A DNA stretch of 64,000 nucleotides from Thermoleophilaceae bacterium (GTDB lineage Bacteria; Actinomycetota; Thermoleophilia; Solirubrobacterales; Thermoleophilaceae): positions 1 through 64,000 of the forward strand of contig DASUWY010000010.1 of NCBI GenBank assembly GCA_036378175.1, in the 5' to 3' direction. Below, in pieces: positions 16,272 to 23,599 of this stretch. The first letter of the stretch is position 1. Each line of letters begins with the position of its first letter. The notes below the pieces were generated by a model, which was not told the DNA's origin, ran no database searches, and worked only from the letters and a program-made list of their open reading frames with translations. Position numbers and translations under genes: made by a program.

Positions 16272-16306
16272 GTGCCGCACGGCGCCAGCCTCGGGGCCGG
16301 CGGCAC
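16272..16306 (+). terminator. candidate terminator after the ABC operon
   Basis: GTGCCG (16272-16277) can pair with CGGCAC (16301-16306) around an internal GGCGCC/GGGGCC-rich region, and a pyrimidine-rich tract ATCTTCATCTTCAC follows. Position just after the permease stop fits a transcription end. The stem is interrupted and the tail is not a pure T-run, so this is a modest call. Confidence 0.35.
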
Positions 16307-16393
16307 GGGGATCTTCATCTTCACGTTCGGCCCTTGCGTTCCGGGGTAGCCGGGGGCCGGTTGAAGCTGGAGAACCCGGAACGGAGCAGCGGC

Positions 16394-16560
16394 ATGCGCG
16401 GAACAGTCTTGATTACTGGAGGAGCGGGCTTCATAGGCGCTCATGCCGCCGGCGAGCTGCTCTCCGGCGGCTGGCGCGTCCGCGCGCTCGACAATCGACC
16501 GCGCCGTGGCCGGGATGCGCCGGGCGCAGGCCGACGGGATCGACGTGCGCGGCTTCATCG
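16394..16560 (+). pseudogene. fragments of an NAD-dependent epimerase start joined to a second, frameshifted gene fragment
   Basis: An ATG at 16394 opens a textbook epimerase/dehydratase N-terminus (VLITGGAGFIGAHAAGELL, ending WRVRALDN) that breaks after about 34 residues. One frame over, from 16494, IDRAVAGMRRAQADGIDVRG resembles the segment of GH1 beta-glucosidases just before their WSLLDN motif; this second identification is tentative. The stop of the convergent hydrolase follows at once (16555). Both pieces lack their catalytic parts, so this stretch is a remnant. Apart from the candidate terminator at 16272 the bases 16255-16393 hold nothing else I recognise. Confidence 0.55.
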
Positions 16561-17346
16561 GTGAGAGAGCGCCCAGTCGAGCGCGTGGTCGGCCACTTCC
16601 TCCCAGCCAGGCTGTGCCACGGTCCAGTGCGAGCGCTCGGGGTACTCCTTGAGCTCCGTCACGGCGGTGGAATGCCGGTAGAGCCTGTAGTTCGCGCGCG
16701 TGGTGGAGGCCGGGACGGTGTGGTCCTTGCCGCCTGCGAGCAGGAGCAGCGGCGCGCGCGTGTTGTTGCGGGTGTTCACCTTCGTCGGCGCATTGGGGTT
16801 GAAGTTCGCGAGGCCCGCCTGGAACAGCGGCCGCCCCGGCCCGGGTACGGCGTAGCGGTCGTAAGCCCGCCGCGAGTCCTCGTCGCTCAGCGTGTTCGTG
16901 AAGCCGTAGTGGAACTGCTCGGGCGTGAGCATCTGCGCGCGGTGACGGTTGGCGGGGTTCTTGAGCGCGACCGACGCCACCTTCAGCTGCGAGTAGGGAA
17001 GGCCGAAGATGCCCTTCGGCGGCGCCGGGTCGATCGCCACGCCAGCGGCGCCGAGTCCGCGGTCGAGCAGCAACTGGGTGACGAGCCCTCCGAACGAGTG
17101 GCCCATGACGATTGGCGGCGCCTCCAGCCCGCGGATGATCGCGTCGTAGTGATCGGTCACCTCGCCCACGCCCACCCGCTCGTACGGCTTCGTGTCGCGG
17201 CGCAGCTCCTCAATTGGACGCTCGAACCCGGGCCACGCCGGGGCGAGCACCTGGTGCCCGCGCGCCTCGAAGCGCTCCTTCCAGCCCTCCCAGCTGAGCG
17301 GAGTGAGCCAGAGTCCGTGGATCAGGACGATGGGCGGCGAGTCCAC
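16555..17346 (-). CDS. alpha/beta hydrolase
   Basis: Soluble hydrolase of 263 residues. PIVLIHGLWLTPLSWEGW holds the oxyanion-hole HG; the nucleophile elbow is GHSFGG (Ser near residue 102); the acid is in LLLAGGKDHTVP near 218; the catalytic His is in PERSHWTV near 245. Closest in style to uncharacterised actinobacterial lipase/esterase-like hydrolases. It stands between gene fragments and the second phosphoesterase on the same strand (18 bp gap), possibly as the second gene of that transcript. Substrate unknown. Confidence 0.87.
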   Translation of the reverse strand: MDSPPIVLIHGLWLTPLSWEGWKERFEARGHQVLAPAWPGFERPIEELRRDTKPYERVGVGEVTDHYDAIIRGLEAPPIVMGHSFGGLVTQLLLDRGLGAAGVAIDPAPPKGIFGLPYSQLKVASVALKNPANRHRAQMLTPEQFHYGFTNTLSDEDSRRAYDRYAVPGPGRPLFQAGLANFNPNAPTKVNTRNNTRAPLLLLAGGKDHTVPASTTRANYRLYRHSTAVTELKEYPERSHWTVAQPGWEEVADHALDWALSHR

Positions 17347-17364
17347 TAACCGGACGTTAGCGGA

Positions 17365-20085
17365 TCAGCCGTCACCCACCACGGCGCCTGAACCGGCGAT
17401 CGCATCGTGCTTCGGCGCCGGCATCTGCGAGTCGGGCCCGTGAACCGACTTCCAGATCGATTGGTTCAACGGCACGTCGGGCGCCGCGTCCGCCTGATTC
17501 AGGTTCCATCCGGCGGCGCTCCGGGCCATCGGCGCCGAGGCCGAGTTCACCGCGAAGGTGCCTCCGCCGAACGGCGTGATGGCGGGCTGGATCGCGTCGT
17601 ACGGCGCGAAGTTGGGCTTGGACGTGAAGGCCGACCACATCGACGGCGCCCGAGCGTCGTAGATGCCCATCGGCGGCATGCCGAGAAGGCGCTCCGCGAG
17701 CGCCGTGAGCGCGGCGGCATCGTACTGGCGCGAATCGGTCCGGCCGGTCTGCGTGTAGGGGCTGATCACGTAGCCGAGCGTCCGGTGTGCGTCCACGTGA
17801 TCGGGCCCGTCCTGGGCGTCGTCCTCCGTCACGAGGATGGCCGTGCTGCCCCAGTAGGAGCTGTGCGAGACGGCGGACACCAAGCGGCCGAGCGCGAGGT
17901 CGTTGTCCGCCATGAAGGCCTCCGGCGCAGGGCGGCCGGCCCGCGTGCCGGCGGTGTGGTCGTTCGGCAGGCGGACCATCTCGAACTTCGGGAGCGGGTC
18001 GCTGGGCGGCGCCACGCGCGGCAGCGGGCCGAGCTTGCGGCGGCGCTTCGGCGGCAGGTGCCTGCGCCGCGCCTCCTCCCGCCTCCGCTGCGCCTTCTCG
18101 CGCTTGTAGCGGGCGAGCGAGCGCGTGTGCACGGAATTGAAGTTCGCGAACTCGCGCTGCCACTCCGCCTCGCGGATGGTGTCCGGGCACGTGAGGTTGA
18201 AGCCCGGGTAGCGGCGGTCGACGTGACTGCCGAAGCGCGAGCTGAGGTGCGTGATGTTGCTGCTCGTGCTGGAGGTGGCGCAGCCGTTCGGCGACGTCGT
18301 GAACTCGCCGTAGATCCGATAGGACACGCCGTGCCGGTACGCGTCGTCCCAGATGTAGCCCTCGGTGGGGGCGGCAGCGCTCCGCTTCACACTCGAGTCG
18401 AACGACAGCGGCTCGCTCGCGAACACGCGGTTGGGATTCACCTCCTCGAAGTCGTACGCGCGCTGGTTGTTGCGCTCCCCCTGCGAGTAGACGAACGGCC
18501 ACATCTTCTCCACGTAGTCCGTCACGCCCGCATGGGTGATCCAGTTGTGACCATCCGCGGACACCTGCGCGTCCGTGTAGAAGTTGTCGAGCAGAGTGAA
18601 GCGGCTGGCCAGCGCGTGGTGATTCGGCGCCGAGTCGGCGGTGAATAGGGTGAGCCCCGGATCGCCGTTGCCCTTGCCGAGATCGCCCAGCACCTGGTCG
18701 TAGGTGCGGTTCTCCTTCACCACGTAGATCACGTGCTTGATCCGGTTGAGGTACTTCGGCTTGCGCGCCGGGCGCGCACGCACCCGGTTGTAGCCGCGCA
18801 CACTGGCGGTGTAGCTGCGCAGCTGCGACCGCGACGGCACCGGGATCACGTCGAGCGAGCCCTTGACCATCGACTTCACCGACTCCGTGTCCTGGTGGAT
18901 GTTCGGCTCCACGGTGTCCGCGCACTGGGGTAGCGGGCTGCGGGGGCCGCACGGATTTGGGCCGCTCGTGGTGCCGTTGAGGTTGGTCACCACGAGGTTG
19001 CTCCCGTCGGGCGTCACGTCCACGTCGGTGGGGTACCAGGCGGTGGGGATGAAGCCGAGCGAGCGGCGGCTGCGAACGTCGATCACCTGCACCGCGTTCT
19101 CGCCGCCGAGCGCGACGTACACGCGGCTGCCGTCCGGGCTCACGGCGATGCCGTCGGGCGTCGCGCCTGTGGGGTTGCCCTTTGAGAGGCCCACGCGCAG
19201 GGTGGCCGCGAGCCTGTCGTGCCGGCTGTCGATCACGGACACGGTGTCGCTGTTGCCGTTCGCCACGTACATCTCGTTGCGCGCGGGGTTGGCGGCGATG
19301 GCGTCTGGATGGTCGCCCAGCAGCGGCTGGCCCGGCGGCGAGAGCAGGATGTCGTACTTCTTCTGCTGCGTGGCGGTGTCGATCACGGACACCGACCGGC
19401 CCACCCAGTTCGTCACGTACGCCTTACGTCCCGTGCGGTCGAAGGCGATCGCCAGCGGCTCGCGGTGAACCCCGAGATCGATGATCCCGGTGACGGCGTT
19501 GGTCGCGGGGTCGATCACCGTGACCTGGTGGCCCGGCGGGTTGTCCGAGCTGCCCGGGCCGGCGAGGTTGTTGGCCACGTAGATGCGGTCGCCCAGGGGC
19601 GTGCGGCCATAGGCCATGCCCGCCGGGAACCACGGCGCCGGGATGTCACCGGCCGGCGTGAGCTGATCGCCCGAGACGGTGTAGCTGTGCACCACGCTCT
19701 CGCCGCCGCCGGAAGCCCAGGCACGCGTGCCGTCCGGAGAGAACACCACGCCGAGGAACACTGACTCGCCGAGCTCGCCGTCATACCCCACGGAGCTCAC
19801 CCGGTTGCCGGAGGCAAGATCGAAGAGGTCAGCGGTCTGGAAGCGCGTGGCTCCGCTCGACACCGACAGCGCGAGCCTGCCGTCGGGCGAGAGCGCGGTT
19901 CCGAGTGGGCCCTGGAAGCCGCCGGTGCCGGGCGTGGCGATGATCTGCCGCCCGGTGGGGTTCACCACCCAGCCCGCGGGCGTGTGGACAACCGCTCCCG
20001 CGGTCGCGGGCAGCGCGAGGAGCGCCAGCGCGGCGCAGAGCAGCGTTCTCAGCGGGGAAGGCAACCGATTTTGAACACCGGGCAC
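17365..20085 (-). CDS. YncE-type beta-propeller fused to phosphoesterase, second copy
   Basis: Exported 906-residue paralogue of the protein at 1857-4505. A signal peptide with alanine/leucine core (LLCAALALLALPATAGA) is followed by a YVTN propeller (about 40-410) and a PF04185 phosphoesterase domain (about 445-860) with KHVIYVVKENRTYDQVLGD near 450 and VTEDDAQDGPDHVDAHR near 751. It differs from the first copy by an extra, strongly basic insertion near residue 658 (KREKAQRRREEARRRHLP) before the NDHTAGTRAGRP motif. Start is uncertain: GTG at 20085 is only 8 bp from the divergent methyltransferase start, and a TTG at 20064 would give a cleaner signal peptide. Confidence 0.8.
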   Translation of the reverse strand: MPGVQNRLPSPLRTLLCAALALLALPATAGAVVHTPAGWVVNPTGRQIIATPGTGGFQGPLGTALSPDGRLALSVSSGATRFQTADLFDLASGNRVSSVGYDGELGESVFLGVVFSPDGTRAWASGGGESVVHSYTVSGDQLTPAGDIPAPWFPAGMAYGRTPLGDRIYVANNLAGPGSSDNPPGHQVTVIDPATNAVTGIIDLGVHREPLAIAFDRTGRKAYVTNWVGRSVSVIDTATQQKKYDILLSPPGQPLLGDHPDAIAANPARNEMYVANGNSDTVSVIDSRHDRLAATLRVGLSKGNPTGATPDGIAVSPDGSRVYVALGGENAVQVIDVRSRRSLGFIPTAWYPTDVDVTPDGSNLVVTNLNGTTSGPNPCGPRSPLPQCADTVEPNIHQDTESVKSMVKGSLDVIPVPSRSQLRSYTASVRGYNRVRARPARKPKYLNRIKHVIYVVKENRTYDQVLGDLGKGNGDPGLTLFTADSAPNHHALASRFTLLDNFYTDAQVSADGHNWITHAGVTDYVEKMWPFVYSQGERNNQRAYDFEEVNPNRVFASEPLSFDSSVKRSAAAPTEGYIWDDAYRHGVSYRIYGEFTTSPNGCATSSTSSNITHLSSRFGSHVDRRYPGFNLTCPDTIREAEWQREFANFNSVHTRSLARYKREKAQRRREEARRRHLPPKRRRKLGPLPRVAPPSDPLPKFEMVRLPNDHTAGTRAGRPAPEAFMADNDLALGRLVSAVSHSSYWGSTAILVTEDDAQDGPDHVDAHRTLGYVISPYTQTGRTDSRQYDAAALTALAERLLGMPPMGIYDARAPSMWSAFTSKPNFAPYDAIQPAITPFGGGTFAVNSASAPMARSAAGWNLNQADAAPDVPLNQSIWKSVHGPDSQMPAPKHDAIAGSGAVVGDG

Positions 20086-20093
20086 CGGCGAAG

Positions 20094-20936
20094 TTGCGCT
20101 CCCCGAATATCCTGCGTCGCATCACGTACCAGGCGGAAGAGCTCCGCGCGCGCGTCGCCAGTTTCCCGCAGTGGCACTACGAGTTCGACCTCGGCGGTGG
20201 AGTTCGCACGCCCATCTTCGATCCCGAGCACGTTAATAGGCACGCGCAGCGGAAGGAGTACTTCTTCTCGCCGCTCGTGCAGGTGTGCGGCGGCTCTCTT
20301 GCCGGAAAGCGCGTTCTGGACCTTGGCTGCAACGCCGGCTTCTGGTCACTCGCGGCGATCGAGGCGGGCGCGGACTTCGTGCTCGGCGTGGACGCGCGCC
20401 AGATGCACATGGACCAGGCCAATCTCGTCTTCGAGGCCAAGGGGGTGGACCCGAGCCGCTACCGCTTCCAGCTGGCGGACATCTTCGCCCTCGACCTGGG
20501 AGAGCAGCGCTTCGACATCGTCCTCTGCCTCGGCCTCCTCTACCACGTGAGCACGCCTGTCCAGCTGATGGAGCGTATCTCCGCCTGGAACACGGACCTG
20601 CTCGTGATCGACACCACGCTCGCCACCGGCGTCTACGGCCCCTACTTCAGGATCGTGGGGCAGGACCTCGACGATCCGCGCGCGGCCGCCGACCTTCCCG
20701 TCGCGCTCCATCCCACCGCCCAGGCGGTGGTCAAGCTCGTGAAGCGATATGGCTACCGCACGGTGATGCTGCGCCCCGAGTTCACGAGCTGGGAGGGTGC
20801 GAAGAGATACAGGGAGGGCAGCAGGCGAGCCTTCATGTGCTCGAAGCACACCTCGATCGCGGGCCTCAAGACGGAACGCGTGTGGAGGGAGAAAAAAGCC
20901 GCCACGCCCGAGGCCGCACGTGAGACACTTGGATAA
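20094..20936 (+). CDS. class I SAM-dependent methyltransferase
   Basis: Rossmann-fold methyltransferase of 280 residues, related in layout to the DUF1698/CmoB-like group. Motif I is VLDLGCNAGFWSLAAIEAGA near residue 70, the acidic loop GVDARQMHMDQA binds the SAM ribose, and FDIVLCLGLLYHVSTP is motif IV. The substrate half begins after residue 170. TTG start at 20094 is the first in frame but lacks a strong ribosome site. It begins the run of envelope-type genes on the plus strand, which suggests a sugar or lipid-linked substrate; this is inference from context. tRNA modification is the alternative. Confidence 0.8.
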   Translation: MRSPNILRRITYQAEELRARVASFPQWHYEFDLGGGVRTPIFDPEHVNRHAQRKEYFFSPLVQVCGGSLAGKRVLDLGCNAGFWSLAAIEAGADFVLGVDARQMHMDQANLVFEAKGVDPSRYRFQLADIFALDLGEQRFDIVLCLGLLYHVSTPVQLMERISAWNTDLLVIDTTLATGVYGPYFRIVGQDLDDPRAAADLPVALHPTAQAVVKLVKRYGYRTVMLRPEFTSWEGAKRYREGSRRAFMCSKHTSIAGLKTERVWREKKAATPEAARETLG

Positions 20937-20981
20937 GGGAATTCCCAGCTTCCGTCGTTACCCTCATCGCGGGGTTCCGGA

Positions 20982-22937
20982 TTGCAGCGTGCCGCCCTGT
21001 CATTCCCGTCTGACCGCCGGCTGCGCGCGGCCACCTGGCCCGCCGCCGAGCTAGCGCTGCTCCTCGCGGGCGCCGCGCTCAGTGCCGCGCTCGTCCATGT
21101 TTTCCTCGGCGCGGTGAACTTCCAGCCCGTCAGCCAGGTGGCGCGCGGGCTCGGCCCGGTGTGGGCGGCGCTGATGATCGTGGTGGCGGTGGTGGCTCAG
21201 CTCGTGCAGCACCGCTGGGGAGCCAGGACATGGTCGCGCGCCGTGGTCGGCGGGCTGGCAGGCATCGCGGCCGGGCTTGTGACGATGCCGATCACCGCCG
21301 GTCTGCGCGGCACGTCTCAGCCGCTCAACACGATCTTCGGCGGCGACATGACGTTCCGCACCGAGTACGTCACGCGCTTCGCCTCCACCTGGCATCTCAC
21401 CGACTACACGTTCAAGGGGCTGCACGCCTTCTATCCGCCGGGGTGGTTCTGGGTGGCCGGGAGGACGGCTCACGTGCTGGGGCTCCACGAGCCGTGGCAC
21501 ATCATGAAGCCGTTCACGATCTTCACCATTGGCGCCGCGCTGGTGGTCGCCTACCTGCTCTGGCGCTCGGTGCTGTCACCGGCGGGCGCGCTCTGCGCGG
21601 CGATCGGCTCCTCGCTCGTGCTGAGCCCGCAGATCGGCCCGACGCGATTCATCACGCAGGCGTGGTACGAGCCGTACTCCTGCTTCGTGGCCGTCACGGG
21701 CGCCGCGTGGGTGGCGGCCACGCTGCACGCCATCAGGACGCCCGCTCCGAGAATGCGGTGGTCGCTCATCCTCCTCGGGCTGGTGGGGGTCGGGCTGGCC
21801 CTCTCCTATTACCTGCTCTTCATCCTCCTGGCCGTGGTGCTGATCGCCCTCGCTGCGTTCACGCCGTCCGCCGAGCGCCGCCCCGCGCTCATCCGCACGG
21901 GCGGTCTGCTGGCCGGGATCGCGCTTCTCACAGCCATCTTCTGGGTCCCGCTGCTCAGGGAGATCGCGCACGGCGCCGCCTCGCAGGGACATTTCGTGCG
22001 GCCGGATTTCTTCCGCGTGGCCACCGGCATCTCGGGCGGCCCGCAGGCGCTCACCATCCTCGCGATAGCCGCCCTGCTCGCACTCGCGTTCACCTTCGGC
22101 GCACTCGGCAGCCGGGCGGTGGCGGCCGTGATCGCCGGGACGATCGTCTACCAGCTCATATCGGTCGCAACGCTCGTGTTCGCCCACAACCAGCTGCAGC
22201 CGCACCGAGCGGTCACGATGCTGTGGGCCACGATCGGAGCGTCAGTGCCGGTCGCGCTCGACCGCTTCCGGAGAAGCGGGGAGACGCAGAGGCTGTTCGC
22301 CACGCTCGTGCTCGTGGTGGCGATCCCGGCGACGTTCGTGCTCGGCTCCGCACAGGGCGCGGACCTGGCCGGCGGCCCGCTCTCGGTCCGCGCGCACGAC
22401 CATCCTCCGATGGGGCAGGCGCGGGCCATCTCCTCCTTCATCACGCGCACGACGGGCAAGAAGCCTCACCAGCTCACGATCGTCACCGGCGCCCACCTCG
22501 TCCTGATCATGAAGCCGTACTGGGGCTACCTGCCGCTGCGCGCCCGCTACGCCCACCCGATGGCGCACCTGGCGCAGCGGATCGAGGTGCTCCGTGCCGC
22601 GGCGCGCTGTCCCAATCCGGCGTGCATGAACCGCATCCTCGAGCACAACAAGTTCGGGCCGATCGCTGCGATGGTGCTCGCCAAGACCTTCCTCGGCCCG
22701 CGCATCGAGACGCAGGAGGACAGCTTCCCGGACCCGATCCCGATCCAGATCTACTTCCGGCGCAAGAACTTCGCTCCCGCCGACTGGGTCCGCGGTGACT
22801 TCGGCCCATACGTCGTGTTCGTTCACCGGCGCCAGTTCGCGAGCGCTGCGGGCAGATCGTCCACGATCAGGCAATCCACTCCCGCGCGGGCGAGGCGATC
22901 GCGCTCTTCCCGCAAGGGACACCACGCCACCACCTGA
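20982..22937 (+). CDS. AftA-like galactan arabinofuranosyltransferase (GT85), membrane protein
   Basis: Multispanning GT-C enzyme of 651 residues, using decaprenyl-phospho-arabinose in its known relatives to place the first arabinose on galactan. Recognised by the extracytoplasmic loop GGDMTFRTEYVTRFAS followed by GLHAFYPPGWFWVAGR (about 115-160), where the aspartate is the likely catalytic residue, about eleven to thirteen helices, and a C-terminal soluble part with ILEHNKFGPIAAMVLAK. The last 38 codons (after YVVFVHRR) are antisense to the GDPD gene and read as low-complexity Arg/Ser, so the natural stop may have been lost. Start TTG at 20982 is uncertain. Arabinogalactan in this lineage is not established, so a different acceptor is possible. 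Confidence 0.72.
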   Translation: MQRAALSFPSDRRLRAATWPAAELALLLAGAALSAALVHVFLGAVNFQPVSQVARGLGPVWAALMIVVAVVAQLVQHRWGARTWSRAVVGGLAGIAAGLVTMPITAGLRGTSQPLNTIFGGDMTFRTEYVTRFASTWHLTDYTFKGLHAFYPPGWFWVAGRTAHVLGLHEPWHIMKPFTIFTIGAALVVAYLLWRSVLSPAGALCAAIGSSLVLSPQIGPTRFITQAWYEPYSCFVAVTGAAWVAATLHAIRTPAPRMRWSLILLGLVGVGLALSYYLLFILLAVVLIALAAFTPSAERRPALIRTGGLLAGIALLTAIFWVPLLREIAHGAASQGHFVRPDFFRVATGISGGPQALTILAIAALLALAFTFGALGSRAVAAVIAGTIVYQLISVATLVFAHNQLQPHRAVTMLWATIGASVPVALDRFRRSGETQRLFATLVLVVAIPATFVLGSAQGADLAGGPLSVRAHDHPPMGQARAISSFITRTTGKKPHQLTIVTGAHLVLIMKPYWGYLPLRARYAHPMAHLAQRIEVLRAAARCPNPACMNRILEHNKFGPIAAMVLAKTFLGPRIETQEDSFPDPIPIQIYFRRKNFAPADWVRGDFGPYVVFVHRRQFASAAGRSSTIRQSTPARARRSRSSRKGHHATT

Positions 22938-23578
22938 AGCCCCACGGCGTGCGCGAGTTCCATGCGGCGCGCGAGCTCATGGTCGGGCGTCTCCTCGAGC
23001 CGGAACGACTGCACGTGAGGCGCCACCACGTCCAGGCCCAGATGCTTTGCGGCCGGTATCGACTTCCGGAGCGGGAAGCGGATCCACGTGAGCAGCCCCA
23101 CGGGGATCTGCGGCGCTCGCTCGCGGACGATGAGCGGCGCGGATGGGTCGAAGCTCGTGGCGAGGATCTTTCTGCCCGTCGCGTGCTTGATCGCAAGGTC
23201 GGCGGTGAGGGCCGCGGTGGTTCGCTCGCGCGCGCGCTCGGCGTCCTCGAGCGCCGTCTTGATCTCCAGGTTCACGCCCACGTGCTGGGGGAGGTCCTCG
23301 AGCAGGTCCGCGATCCGCATGAGGCCGAGGTCGTCCGCCTCTGCCGCGCTCATCATGGCGATCGAGCTGCCATCGGGTGTGGCGGGATCGTGGGAGGCCA
23401 CGAGCGTGCCGTCGGCCGTGGCCCGTACGTCCACCTCCACCCACGGAGCACCGGCCGATGCGGCCGCGCGGAATGAGCCAAGCGTGTTCTCGGCCTGGCC
23501 GCCAACGGTTCCCCTGCCGCTGCCGCGATGCCCGCACAGCACTGGCGCGTCCTCGAATACGGGCGGCGGTGGCTGCAC
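22823..23578 (-). CDS. glycerophosphodiester phosphodiesterase (GDPD)
   Basis: TIM-barrel enzyme of 251 residues that cleaves glycerophosphodiesters to glycerol-3-phosphate and an alcohol. Motifs in order: GHRGSGRGTVGGQAENTLGS with HRG and the EN pair, WVEVDVRATADGTLVASHDP with the metal-binding E-x-D and the catalytic HD, NLEIKTALED, and a C-terminal CLIVDDLPAAL closing strand. No signal peptide, so cytoplasmic. Overlaps the AftA-like gene tail by 115 bp at its 3' end. Placed among glycerophosphotransferase-like genes, it could recycle glycerophosphate polymers or phospholipid head groups. Confidence 0.92.
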   Translation of the reverse strand: MQPPPPVFEDAPVLCGHRGSGRGTVGGQAENTLGSFRAAASAGAPWVEVDVRATADGTLVASHDPATPDGSSIAMMSAAEADDLGLMRIADLLEDLPQHVGVNLEIKTALEDAERARERTTAALTADLAIKHATGRKILATSFDPSAPLIVRERAPQIPVGLLTWIRFPLRKSIPAAKHLGLDVVAPHVQSFRLEETPDHELARRMELAHAVGLQVVAWCPLREERDRLARAGVDCLIVDDLPAALANWRR

Positions 23579-23599
23579 CGTCTAGTAGCTTGCCACGCT

